The notes below the pieces were generated by a model. That model saw nothing but the letters and a program-made list of their open reading frames with translations, made no database searches and was not told where the DNA came from. The position numbers and the translations under genes were made by a program. DNA of 64,000 nt from Straminergon stramineum (Eukaryota; Streptophyta; Bryopsida; Hypnales; Calliergonaceae), in assembly GCA_963920665.1 (NCBI GenBank), contig OY987267.1, positions 9,486,001 through 9,550,000 of the forward strand. The letters run 5' to 3'. Numbering within the stretch: the stretch's first letter is position 1; the number at the start of each line of letters is the position of its first letter. This document shows, in pieces, positions 1 to 10,800 of this stretch.

Positions 1-812
1 GGACACACGAGCAGTAAATTTAGTAATGGACGGCTATTAGTATCAGACCAACCATCCGAACAAATAGTCGCTCCATAAACTTCGATAGAGTGCTTTGTCC
101 GCTCAGTGACCATTTTAGAAACACTTTCTTTCTTTGGCTCTATCATTCTTGTACGCAAAGCATTGTATGAGGGCGGTTGGTATCATAGTCCTGATGCCGC
201 TGTCTCTTTCACTGCTTTCACAAAGGCAGGATGGCGAGCAACATTGAACGCGATGCTAGCCTCATAAAAAAAGGAAGCCCACATGGTATCTAACTTTGCT
301 CTCGTGCTACTTTGTAATGCCTCATCCATGCTAGTTTGCCTAGAAATAGAAGGGTTATTCCTCCTTCTCAAAATTATTTGAGGAGTGGAATCTACTGAAT
401 CTGTAATAGGGAGCATTGGTTCATTCGTAGCACTAGGCTCCTCTGACCTCTCCCTATCCCCCTCCAACATAGGCTCAACCACAGTCTTGTCTACAACATC
501 AAATTCTGGAACCTCCTCATGCATTTGTTCAAAGCTCATTTCCTTTGGAACAACCCCACCACAAGTCCTGAACTTTTGCAATACTGCCCATGGGATTTTC
601 TTACATCGCTCCGATGTAGTCCTGCTGCCAAATCCAAAGTGACAAAATGCCCGCTTTCGTACAAATACGGAGGTCCACCCACAGAAAACACCTGTTCGTG
701 TGTTTTCTGCAAATTGACGGTCAATGTCTACAACCAACCAAGGGTCCCACTCCTTCGTGGCTCTCCTTGTATCATTAATGGTAGTCCTCCTCCCCTCACC
801 CCGACTAGCCAT
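1..812 (-). pseudogene. hAT-family transposase N-terminal part, broken and cut by window edge
   Basis: The minus-strand frame opens at an ATG at 812 and runs 209 codons to a TGA at 183-185. Beyond that stop the same frame stays open to the window edge and reads PPSYNALRT, then CSDGWSD and RPLLN. Those phrases are characteristic of the DUF659 region of plant hAT transposases. Residues about 20-90 resemble a degenerate BED-type zinc finger, with paired Cys and a KKIPWAVLQKF segment. Residues about 178-205 (MWASFFYEASIAFNVARHPAF) match the usual hAT lead-in to DUF659. The C-terminal dimerisation domain would lie outside the window. The TGA could have come from CGA by C-to-T change. Family assignment is from remembered motifs and I am fairly sure of it; the copy is non-functional as it stands. 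Confidence 0.75.
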
Positions 813-1059
813 ATTGTTCCTCGCCTATGAGTTCTTCAAACAATATTATCATATGAATCAAAGCCTTGATTTAGAAAAAAGAATGGCAAAGCCACTTGCT
901 TTGAACGGTCTTTTAAACCACACAAACCAAGTTGTTGCCCTCCAAAGAACCAAACATCCGCAAGAAGCCTCTTTCGAAGATTCAAGGCAAGAGTTCATCC
1001 CTGAAGCAAGGTGAAAACCACAGTTCGGGCCTTCAGCTTTATACTACCGTCCTGCTAGC

Positions 1060-1400
1060 ACCGCAAGTCGCCCCCTGAGAGCCAGAATGGGTGCAGGAAA
1101 CGGGCGACATCGTAACAGGCGCACTCGCCCCGTGGGTGACTGCGGGTCAACGGTTTGCACTAGGAGCGCGCATGCAGATCAAAGGGCGACTGCGGGTCCA
1201 AGGGGGGCGACTGTGGGTCGAAAAAGAGGCGACTGCGGGTAAGGGGGGCGAGTGAGGGTGGAAGGGGGGGCGACTGCGGGTAGAAAGAGGCGACCGCGGG
1301 TCTGGGGGGGGCGACTACGGGTCCAGGGGGGGCGACTGCGGGTAGAAGGGGGTGACCGCAAGTCTCAAGAGGCGACTTCGGGTACTTGAAGGGCGACCAC
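1060..1400. repeat. GC-rich 'GCGAC..CGGGT' satellite block 1
   Basis: Short G-rich units of about 18-30 bp each contain GCGACTGCGGGT or a near variant, separated by runs of G. The same motif forms blocks at 4,035-4,570, 5,995-7,320, 13,385-13,945, 37,015-37,490 and 38,690-41,940. It is strongly GC- and G-strand-biased against an AT-rich background. Open frames across it are proline/arginine-rich by-products of the repeat and not genes. Confidence 0.85.
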
Positions 1401-2282
1401 GCTTACGCTTTAGGACCCAAGGCCATTTTTGTTATCCCGTTAGCGTTCCATCGCTGAGTTTCTAGATGAAAGTCATCCTAGTTTAGATAGAGATTTTATT
1501 AAACCCTAAACACTATCCAAGGGTTTCACGTGGTATTTATAGATACTTCAAAAAAAGATTTTCGGGAGTATGGTCATAGACTTAAAGAATGCAATTTTTT
1601 TTTTAAACAACCACATGAAGGGAAACTCATTTCAAATCCATTCCAACAAACTTAATAAAAAATAAATAGAATTAGCTTGTACTCAAATGTGGAAAAAATT
1701 AAGAACTTTCTCTTTCAAATTAAAAAGAAAAATGGGGGACAACATTGGTTGATCAAACCATATACATGGAATCCACAACTCAAAATGTATAACTTCCATT
1801 TTTCTATCAAATCCAAAAGTATTCTTTTGAGTACCTTTTTAGGATGTTTTTTCCCAAATTATAAATCTCAAGAAGAATCCATACATTCACGAGGTGAAGG
1901 GCATGGGAATGTTGTCATTTACAATATGTTCAAACCATATGTTAAAATACTGAAAAATGCAACCATATAAACTTATATTGAAACTCTCATGGATGATGCA
2001 GCTTAAATTTATTGAGGGTTCTTTGTGTAGACTCAAAGTTACTAGAATTCTTTTCTTTTTTAAAACACTACACAAATTTAACAAGAAATTAACATTCACA
2101 TAACTTCAAATCATCAAAATTTGTCAAAAATTCAAATGTTTGGATCCAAATGCAATCACATTTTCATACACAAAAAATAAAAATAAACATTCTTGTATTT
2201 CAGCAAAAATAAGGACAAAGCCTTTTTCTTCATATATCTTGGAAGAAGTACATAGTCATAAAAGAAACAAGAGCCACCTAAT
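1401..2282. other. AT-rich spacer, no gene recognised
   Basis: This holds AT-rich sequence with homopolymer runs and no convincing coding frame. It lies just 3' of the minus-strand WCHI-K gene that ends at 2,283, so it may hold that gene's 3' untranslated region. I see nothing else in it. Confidence 0.5.
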
Positions 2283-3842
2283 TTATACTCCATCCATTTT
2301 CCCTTGTTCTTCCCTTTTCTTCTTTTCCAATTCTATTTGGGCTCTTGCCACTCTCTCTTCCCTCTTCAAAAGAGTCAAGTCATGGTTCCACATCTTATTT
2401 TGGATCCACCACTTCTTGAACAATGACATGAACCTGATGTGTGCCTTCGGCCACGACATCTTTTCCTCCAACTTCTGTTCCAATCTTTTCACAGACGCTA
2501 ACTTCATCTTCAACTTCTCTATTTCCGTAGTGGATGATGAATCTTCAACATCCACAGACAATGAATCCGATTGCAACGACCGGTCAATAGGATCTGCATC
2601 CTTCATCTCCTTCAAGTGGTTCAATGTCGATCTTGCCTTTTCCACACCTCCTTTTTCAATGGCAAGGTTGTTTTCTTCCATCCTACATTTTCCCATTATT
2701 GTTTGAAGTCGTTCATCCATAACAGGATTGACATTTGAACTAGAACCTCCATCTTCTCCCTTATTGAACTTGAGGTAAAATTGTTCCAGTTGTTCCATTT
2801 CTCTTTGTTGGGCTGCCAAATGAGTTTGTCCAGCTTGAATTAGTTCTTTGAGGGTGCCCACATCCTCAACCTGAATCTCTTGTGCGCTTCGCTTCTCGAT
2901 GATCTCACACTCCCTTTCTTTTTCTTCAAGATCCTTTAAAAGCATCTCCAACTCCACTTTATAGGATTCTTTCGTCCGCCGTTTATTGTCTTCTCCAAGT
3001 ACACCTTGATGTTCTTGTTCCATTTCACGCAATCCTTCCATGGAAGGCAAATTCATCAAGGTCAAAGGAATCTCTTCTTCGGCTTCACTCTCCCCATCCA
3101 ACCTATCTTCATTAATTTCTTGCAAGCGAGCTTGCACGTAATGTAACACTTCGTCATCTTCAGGAGGACGGACGCCTATCGGTTCCATAGACATAAAAGG
3201 TTCTCCATCCGTTGGTGTGGTCCGTTGCATGTTGCCTTCTTCTGATACCACCAATGCTAAGTTTTCTTCCATTGATGTATCTTCCATCCTGTCCCTAGGT
3301 TCAAGCAATGGCTCTTCATCGGAGTCCGATTCTCCAGTTGACGTTGACCAAACATAATCCTCATCTGCCACTCCTTCTATAATGTTCTTTTTGGGCCCTA
3401 GCCCATCCCGAGGATTATTTGAAGGACCCGCTCTGGGAATGTCTTTTGTATCTGGAAGCGTGACATTCTTGGATGTCTTGAAGGTCATCCAATCTACTGT
3501 TTTCCCCAATTGTAACTCTGCATATACCATTTGGCATATGCCCATTGAGACTTCGCTCCATGGAATTTTTTGCTTTCCGTACAATGCTCGGTACACTTCA
3601 ATACATCTCTGGACAAATGCATCATCCTTGCAGTAATGAAGATTTGCTTGGTTTTGCTTCACATGGTGAATGTGTCGATGGTAAGGGAAGAGCTTGTCGA
3701 TATGGCACCAATCCACAAATAACTTGCAAGTCGTCAAGGTCCAATCGGAATTTGCATGACGCCATCCCCGATATGCCTTAGTTGCTGGGTCAAGAAGGGT
3801 GCGTCGTTGCCTGCTATGGTGATCTCCTTTCTTCTTCGTCAT
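2283..3842 (-). CDS. WCHI-K family protein 1 (unknown function, coiled coil)
   Basis: Intact single-exon frame of 519 codons from an ATG at 3,842. I do not recognise the family. The N-terminal 110 residues share a domain with the frames at 8,003-9,466 and 10,801-13,212. Its spaced motif is GW, then a Trp-Thr/Cys segment, then DWCHIDKLFP (about residues 44-53), NLHYC, an RCIEVY helix, and YAELQLGKTVDW. A basic patch (KKK, RQRR) precedes it. The rest is acidic and then charged heptad-like sequence, about residues 250-430, predicting a long coiled coil. There is no RING finger, transmembrane segment or signal peptide. It sits between satellite blocks, inside what I infer to be a large MULE-like element. 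It could be a transposon-encoded accessory protein or an amplified host-derived gene. Confidence 0.6.
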   Translation of the reverse strand: MTKKKGDHHSRQRRTLLDPATKAYRGWRHANSDWTLTTCKLFVDWCHIDKLFPYHRHIHHVKQNQANLHYCKDDAFVQRCIEVYRALYGKQKIPWSEVSMGICQMVYAELQLGKTVDWMTFKTSKNVTLPDTKDIPRAGPSNNPRDGLGPKKNIIEGVADEDYVWSTSTGESDSDEEPLLEPRDRMEDTSMEENLALVVSEEGNMQRTTPTDGEPFMSMEPIGVRPPEDDEVLHYVQARLQEINEDRLDGESEAEEEIPLTLMNLPSMEGLREMEQEHQGVLGEDNKRRTKESYKVELEMLLKDLEEKERECEIIEKRSAQEIQVEDVGTLKELIQAGQTHLAAQQREMEQLEQFYLKFNKGEDGGSSSNVNPVMDERLQTIMGKCRMEENNLAIEKGGVEKARSTLNHLKEMKDADPIDRSLQSDSLSVDVEDSSSTTEIEKLKMKLASVKRLEQKLEEKMSWPKAHIRFMSLFKKWWIQNKMWNHDLTLLKREERVARAQIELEKKKREEQGKMDGV

Positions 3843-4034
3843 CTTGTCGTGTCACTCTAGCATAAAGAGAACTAGACTTTTGTTGATAATATAACCAAAG
3901 AAATGAACTCGTAAACGTGGAAGCCACAACATGTGTAGATGCCCAAACTTCCAACCCACGAACCGGTAGTCAAACGCTTCAAGGCGGATGAAAGGCGCGG
4001 TGCGACAAAGGAAGTGACGACTTGGGAATCCAGT

Positions 4035-4570
4035 ATCCCCTTAAATACCCGAAGTCGCCTAGGGCGCGTGCGGGAAGAGGGCGCGTGCGGGTCTTGGGCG
4101 ACCGCGGGTCTGGGTCCCACTGTTCAGAAACTGCCATTCAGGAAAAATTACAGTTTCTGGAAGGAGACCTCGGGTGCAGGGTGACCGCAGGTATAGGGGG
4201 GCAGTTGCATATGGCGACCACAGGTCTTTTCCTAGGCGACCTCGGGTAATGGGGCGACCACGGGTACAGGGGGCGGCTGCATATAGGGCGACCACAGGTC
4301 ATTTCCTGGGCGACTGCGGGTATAGGGGCGGCTGCATATAGGGCGACCACAGGTCATTTCCTGGGCGACCACGGGTACAGGGGGCGGCTGCATATAGGGC
4401 GACCACAGGTCATTTCTTGGGCGACCGCGGGTAATGGGGCAACCGCGGGTCTCAGATTCCAAAAGGTCTTCCCCAGTTCATGACGATGGGAGCGGCTGCG
4501 TATGGGGCGACCTCGGGTCAGGGGCGATCGCGAGTCAGGGGCGACCTCGGGTCAGGGGCGTCCACGGGTC
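4035..4570. repeat. GC-rich 'GCGAC..CGGGT' satellite block 2
   Basis: Repeats of GGGCGACCACGGGT-type units include a higher-order unit of about 55-60 bp, repeated from roughly 4,215 to 4,435. This unit combines 'ggcggctgcatatagggcg' with 'accacaggtcatttcctggg'. It runs straight into the module at 4,565-6,000 that is shared with 37,480-38,690, exactly as block 37,015-37,490 does in the second element copy. Confidence 0.85.
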
Positions 4571-6000
4571 AGGGGCGCCAGAAAACATGAGTTTGAGTTT
4601 CCGCCCTAACAAATTGGAGGGAAGGTGTTCAAACTTTTCAAGTACCGCTCCCCCCTTTTCTGAGGATTAACTCCAGAAAATTCTAAGAATGAGGCATTCA
4701 AGACAAAGTGATCAAAAGTTAATTAAGTAATAAAGAAAGAGAATTGGTTGACGAAGTGGAGAGTTGGAAAAGCCCTTCTTCCTAACATTTTATTTCTTCT
4801 TCATCCATCCATGTGGTCATGTAAAATTCAACGTAACCATTTCCTACTTTCATTTTTGGAGGGAGTACATTAAAAGGAGACCTTTCCTTGTGGGGGGAAA
4901 CGATATACAAATAAAATACTGAAACTGTGGGATGCATGAAGAAAAAATCTTTTTATCTACATCAAAAGTGGTTTTAAAAAATGGAGACTTGGGAAAGCTC
5001 TTCTCCTTGACATTTTCTTTTTCCGCATGCTCATGTAAAATTCAACATGACCATTTCCTATTTTAATTTTTAGAGGGAATACATTTGGAGGAGACCTTCT
5101 CTTTGGGGGAAATGAATAAATGATGTACAAAAAAAATACTAACACCATGAGATGCATGAAGAAAAAATCTTTTGATCTCCATAAGAAATGGTTTTTAAAA
5201 ATGGAGGCTTGGGGAAGCTCTTCTCCTTCACAATTTTTTTTCTTCGTGCTCATGTAAAATTCAACATGACCATTTCCTATTTTAATTTTTAGAGGGAGTA
5301 CATTTGGAGGAGACATTCCCTTTGGGGGGAAACGATGTACAAAAAAAATACTAACACCATGAGATGCATGAAGAAAAAATCTTTTGATCTACATAGGAAG
5401 TGTTTTTTAAAAATGGAGACTTGGGAAAGCCCTTCTCCTCGTCATTTCATTTTCCATCTTTAAACATAGGAATTTGAATAGGGTCCTCCTCTTGATACAT
5501 CAAGGGGATTTAAAACACTTTGAAGGGGTGAATGAATATTGAATTTATTGAAGATTAAAAGGATTGGAAAATGACACCTTCATGGTTTATATCTTACAAG
5601 TGCAAGGTTTAGGAGTTCAAACTTTTTTATGACATATAATGAAAAGCAAATCACATATGTTTATCATTTTATCAACCCTAAAAAATAGAAGTACATTACT
5701 TTGGGTGGCATACATGGAGAGTGTCCATGGTTTTTTCTATAGGTTTAGGTATAGGGTTAGGTTATAGGGTTTAGGGTAGTAGGGGTTACGGGTTTAGGGT
5801 TTGAAACCTCTTCAATTTTCTAATTAGTCTTACTTATAATTTGTATTTATAGACTGATTTTTAGTAATTACTCGCTACCACTATTGTAGGACAAGTCATT
5901 TGTAGTCAATGAAGCACGCATTAAGTCTATATTTTTAGTGTTGGTGATGGCTCACATCTATCTACTACGGTAGGACGGTGGTTTCTCGACTGGCGTGACT
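4565..6000. repeat. Shared internal module of the MULE-like element, copy 1, with ~220 bp tandem repeats
   Basis: This segment is a diverged copy of 37,480-38,690. Both begin with 'gcgccagaaaacatgagtttgag', pass through the same tandem block, and end with a TTTAGGG-like tract and an ATGGCTCACATCT segment. The tandem block has units starting near 4,757, 4,981, 5,202 and 5,415, each beginning 'tggagacttgggaaagc' and containing 'aattcaacatgaccatttcc'. The second copy has one unit fewer. There is no convincing coding potential; frames such as the minus-strand one at 4,957-5,316 simply follow the repeat. Confidence 0.8.
5744..5808 (+). repeat. Degenerate TTTAGGG-like (telomere-type) tract
   Basis: Several interrupted GGTTTAGGG / ATAGGGTT units lie in a row. 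A matching tract sits at the same relative position in the second module copy (about 38,430-38,465). It is therefore part of the mobile element's body and does not mark a chromosome end. Confidence 0.7.
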
Positions 6001-7320
6001 TTAAGATAGAGGCGATTGCTGGTGGGGGGCGACTTCAGGTCCTGGGCGACCGCGGGTAGGTGCTTGGTCTTCTCACTTGCTGTTGTTGAGCCCAATTCGG
6101 TGGAATGGGGGGACTGCGGGTGGGGGGCGAGTTCAGGTTCTAGGCGATTGCGAGTGGGGGTTGGATTCTGGCTTGTTGTTGTTGAGCGCAATTTGGTGGA
6201 ATGGGGTGCGACTGTGGGTGGGGGGCGAGTTCAGGTCTCAGGCGACCGTGGGTAGGGGCGACTTCAGGTCCTGGTGGTTTCGAGGTCAATTTGGTGGATT
6301 GGGGGCGACTACGGGTGGGGGGCAAGTTCAGGTCCTGGGCGACCGCGGGTGGGGGCGACTTCAAGTCCTGGTGGTTTCGAGGCCAATTTGATGGATTGGG
6401 GCGACCTCGGGTGGGGGGGCGACTTCAGGTCCTGGGCGACCTCGGGTGGGGGGAGCGACTTCAGGTCCTGGGCGACCGCGGGTGGGGGCAACTTCAGGTC
6501 CTGGTGGTTTTGAGGCCAATTTGGTGGATTGGGGGGTGACCTCGGGTTGGGGGGCGACTTCAAGTCTTGGTGGTTGTGGAGGGCAGTTTGGTGGAATGGG
6601 GTGCGACTACGGGTGGGGGGCGAGTTCAAGTCCTGGGCGACCGCGGGTGGGGGTCCTGGTGGTTTCGAGCCCAATTTGGTGGATGGAGGGGCGACCGCGG
6701 CCTTGGGGCGACTTCAGGTCCTGGGCGACCGCGGGTGGAGGCGTAGTCTTCTGTTTTGGTGGTTTCCAGACTAATTTGGTGGAGGGGGGGGGCGACCGTG
6801 GCTTGGGGGCGACTTCAGGTCCTGGGCGACCGCGAGTGGGAGCGCGGTCTTTTGTTTTGGTGGTTTCCAGACTAATTTGGCGGAGGGGGGGGGGCGACCG
6901 CGGATGGGGGGCGACTTCAGGTCTGGGCGACCGCGGGTGGGGGCGACTTCAGGTCCTGGTGGTTTCGAGCCCAATTTGGTGGATGGAGGGGCGCCCACGG
7001 CTGGGGGCGACTTCAGGTCCTGGGCGACTGCGGGTGGGAACGCGGTCTTCTGTTTTGGTGGTTTCCAGACTAATTTGGCGGAGGGGGGGGGGGCGACCGC
7101 GGGTGGGGGGATGACTGCGCGGTGGGGGCGCGGGCTTCTATTTTGGTGGTTCGAGCCTAATTTGGTGGATGGGGGGGGGGGGCGACGCGGGTGGGGGGCG
7201 ACTTCAGGTCATGGGCGAGCGCGGGTGGGGGCGACTTCAAGTCATGGTGGTTTCGAGCCCAATTTCGTGGATTGGGGGGCGACCGCGGGTGAGGGCGTGC
7301 CTTCCAATCCAAAGAAGTTT
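5995..7320. repeat. GC-rich 'GCGAC..CGGGT' satellite block 3
   Basis: This is a long array in which the GCGAC..CGGGT motif alternates with 'cttcaggtcctgg' and with spacers such as 'tggtttcgagcccaatttggtgga'. The spacer is a diverged form of the 'ttgttgagcccaatttggtgga' spacer in the 38,690-41,240 array, so the two arrays are homologous. G-runs up to about 12 bases occur (for example near 7,085 and 7,170). Frames through it encode Gly/Arg/Trp-rich nonsense. Confidence 0.85.
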
Positions 7321-7610
7321 TAATAAGTATAACGAGTTCAACTTTTAACATCCAAGAACAAGTCACTTCATTAGGACCTTGGGGTCTTCAAGCATCTTCA
7401 GGTGATGCATGGAAGGTTTTGGCTTCCTCGAAGTCATTGTTCTTGTGGAGGTCTCGGGTTTGATCCCCAATGAGATCAATTTGGTTTGGTTCTTGTAGCC
7501 AACCGACAAAAAAGAAAAAATAGACGTCAAGCTAGTTCCCTGTGGTATGTGGGAGGGAAGGTGATTTGATTCGCAAGGTCTAGGGGATGGTCCATGAGAG
7601 TTATAAGAAA

Positions 7611-7688
7611 TCAGTATTGAATTTCGGATGGAAATGTATGTGGTGCAACCTTGCACCTCATACATTTCCGTACGAAATTCAATACTGA
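7611..7688. repeat. 38 bp inverted repeat (foldback) abutting the assembly gap
   Basis: Arms 7,611-7,648 and 7,651-7,688 are reverse complements with about 3 mismatches in 38 and a 2 base loop. The gap begins three bases later. It may be a real foldback element end, or an assembly artefact at a hairpin that stalled sequencing. Confidence 0.85.
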
Positions 7689-7690
7689 CC

Positions 7691-7890
7691 NNNNNNNNNN
7701 NNNNNNNNNNNNNNNNNNNNNNNNNNNNNNNNNNNNNNNNNNNNNNNNNNNNNNNNNNNNNNNNNNNNNNNNNNNNNNNNNNNNNNNNNNNNNNNNNNNN
7801 NNNNNNNNNNNNNNNNNNNNNNNNNNNNNNNNNNNNNNNNNNNNNNNNNNNNNNNNNNNNNNNNNNNNNNNNNNNNNNNNNNNNNNNNNN
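7691..7890. other. Assembly gap (200 N)
   Basis: Exactly 200 undetermined bases lie just upstream of the plus-strand WCHI-K gene. Its promoter may be partly lost here. Confidence 1.
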
Positions 7891-8002
7891 TGTAAATGTG
7901 AATTACCACGAGGTAATAGATTTAAGTTTGGACAACCACGGTTTTAGGCTTGGTATATTTGGCATAGTATCCGAGTAGAATTGATCGTATAGATTGAGCA
8001 CT

Positions 8003-9466
8003 ATGGAGAATGAGCCCCCACCATTGACGCCTGCCACAATCAAACGCCTTACACGACAAGAGATGAAGCTCATCCGCGACAAGGGTCGGAAACGGTCCGG
8101 TAAAATTCACAAGAAGCGTGTGGCCATTTTGATCCATCCAAAGATTAAGGCATTTAAAGGTTGGAGAAATGAACCTGAGCCTTGGAATTACAAAACCGTT
8201 TGCAAATACGTGGATTGGTGCCACATCAACAAATTATTTCCCTTGTGTCGGTACAAAGAGCATTTGAAGAAAAACAAAGTAAATCTTGCATACTCCAAGG
8301 ATGAGGGCTTCATACTTAGATGTTGTGAGGTGTGGAAGCACTTGTATTTGGAGGACTCAACTTACCGAAACGACAATTTCTGTTTCTTTCTTGTGAGAGT
8401 GGTGTATGCTGAATATGTGTTGAAGAAGGAGGTGGATTGGTCAACATTGAAGGAGGTCCCTATTGCGATCATTCCAGAGACTGCAAAAATTTTACCACCA
8501 GATGAACCTGTGGATGTAAAGAAGATGTTATCCAAGGTGAAGCATGGGAAGTCATTTGTTCGCGATGAAAGCGTGGTTTGGTCAGAGACTTCTAGCTCTG
8601 ATCTATACACCCATGAATACGATGGACATTCTTTCCACAGCGATGAGGAGGAGGTTGCCATACAAGAATCTAGGCTGGCTGTGGATGTGGGAGTCGACCA
8701 AAGTGGACAATCAACTCAAGAGCCCATCATAGTACAAGATACGGATGACGAAGGCATGGATGATGGGGTGGCTAGGAGAGTGGACCCCGTTTTGCGAGAG
8801 GGTGACGGGAGTGGTGGAGGAAGCGATTCAGAAAATGAAGAGGCAATGTTGCTTGCCAAAATAGAAAGTGCAAAATTAGCATTGCGTGCAAAGAACGAGC
8901 AATTGAAAACTTTGAAGGAGCAAGAAATGAATCCCACTTTCGTAGAGGTGTTGAAGCAACGGTTGAAGGCCATAACGAACGTCATCGAAGAGAATGACAA
9001 GGGCTTCCATTCCTTCAAAAGAAATCGCGATTTTTATTTGAAGGAAATGAAGAGTGGGAAGGTGCATAAAATGGACCATTATTTGATATGGGAATCAAAA
9101 CTCAAAACCCTTGTCCGCAAACGTCAGCAGGCAGAGAATGAAAGGCGAAGCCTAGAACTTCAAATAATAGAGAAGAAGAAAGAATATTATGAGGCCGCCG
9201 TCCAGCACGTTCCAAAAGTAGAGCTTTTGGCTTCTTCCTAAACATATGGTAGTGTTGCTGGAGAAGTAGCAATGCTTGAGAAGCTGGTGAAGTTCCATGA
9301 GCAAAGATTACCATTGATGGTATCGGAGTTGGAAGGTTTGAGGGCAGAAAGTTGTTTTTTTTCGGATTGGTATAAGTGGAATAGAGCTAGCATAGGGAAG
9401 TCTGATGCAGAATTATAGCAAATGGGTCCGGAGCCCATTTTGAAGGACTACCTCAACACAAAATAA
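8003..9466 (+). pseudogene. WCHI-K family protein 2 (coiled coil), two premature stops
   Basis: The first ATG in the frame is at 8,003 (an upstream TTG at 7,994 is less likely). The frame reaches a TAA at 9,239-9,241 after 412 codons. It then continues in register for 74 more codons, through a TAG at 9,416-9,418, to a TAA at 9,464-9,466. The continuation is protein-like (charged helix, then FFSDWYKWNRASIGKSD), so both inner stops look like CAA/CAG converted by C-to-T. The N-terminal domain (about residues 50-150) carries AFKGW, VDWCHINKLFP, NLAYSKDEGF, RCCEVW, YAEYVLKKEVDWSTLK, matching the other two family members. An acidic region and a coiled coil follow (about 280-400). There is no RING. 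Function unknown. Confidence 0.6.
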
Positions 9467-10800
9467 AATACCTAGGAACACAATGAGGATAAATACTTTC
9501 ATCATGATTATTTTGTATTTTGCCTATCATGGTGTTATAAAGAAATGCAATGTTTTGAGATAAAACAATGTATATGGTGTCTTGAAGCAATGTGTGTACT
9601 AGAATAGTTAAATTGGTGTGGGCACACTAGTGGTGTGCATGGAAGGGAGAAAATGCCACACCATTTTGGGATCTTACAACTTTTCTATATGGATGAATAT
9701 GTCTCTCTCATGTTTTGGGAGAAGGTGATGGTATGATGAATGGAATGGGATTCTTGCACATAATTACAATCGAATAGGAACATGGGATTGATGGGAAGTT
9801 CTTGATTCTTGACTGTAAAAGTTGACATAGTATTTTCACTATTTTGTAAGAATGTCGTCATGAAATCTACAGTACAACTTGTATTAATGATTTTCATATG
9901 AATAGTGGAGAACGAAAAACCAATTATGCCCCAAATACCATATTAATCGAGGAAATTTATTGAGCTTATTTGTCTCAGGTGATTTGCTGCATTGTTCCTC
10001 CTTGTATATAGGATTTTTTAGAATTCTAGCTTTAGCGTAATTTGAAGAAAATTACAATGGATATTGAGGAATTAGGTAGGTTTTATATGTAAGTTGGCCT
10101 ACTGATGTTTTTTATGAATTTGAATTTTGACCTCCAAGGACAGGGTGAACCATTTGAAGGTATGGTAATGTGAAGTCAACAAGTCAACATCCACGAAAAG
10201 GGGCATGTTGTATTTGAACCCCTTTTATTCCTTCTTTGGCCAAGTATCTTGAAAGCTTAGAGGAAAAGCTTCGTATAATTAGAACCTCACGATTTTAAAG
10301 AATATGAAAGGAAATATCCAATTGGACAATGATGCTCCACTCTAGTGAGTAGTGACCTAGTTTTCTTCTCAATGCAAGTGAAATTAATTTGAAAAGTTAA
10401 ACTTTAGGAGCTTTGTTGATTTGATTCATACAAACTATTTTTGGAAGAACTCAAAAAGATCATTCTCGACATGATTTCAGAAATTGGTGCTTTGGTAGAG
10501 AGGAAAAAAAGGTAGTATTAAATAAAAATCAATGCCATATGGAATTGCCGTACATAGGTATGCTAGGAAGTCGTAGAAGTGGAATGAAAGAAGCAAACCC
10601 TAAACCACTCCATCGTACTTGCCAAAACAACTAGAAACATAGTGTAACTAAAACCTAACCCTTACTTGTCATCTATTATGATGGGAGGTAAGGCTAAATT
10701 GCATGATTCCTACGAATGTCTAGTCAATTACATTTGGGTTGTTTTGAGAGCCACTTCCTTCACCTTCTTCATAGGTCAATGCTTCCCCAACCCCTAGCTT
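9467..10800. other. Spacer between convergent WCHI-K genes, no gene recognised
   Basis: AT-rich sequence lies between the 3' end of the plus-strand WCHI-K gene and the 3' end of the minus-strand one. It presumably holds both 3' untranslated regions. No other gene, RNA or repeat stood out. Confidence 0.5.

Noticed and set aside
2140..2706. 188-codon plus-strand frame
   Set aside because: Mostly the antisense shadow of the WCHI-K gene at 2,283-3,842.
5744..5808. TTTAGGG-like repeats as a sign of a chromosome end or relic telomere
   Set aside because: They are degenerate, short, and present at the same place in both copies of a mobile module.
5958..7323. Overlapping Gly/Trp/Arg-rich plus-strand frames up to 222 codons
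   Set aside because: These are repeat by-products of satellite block 3, as above.
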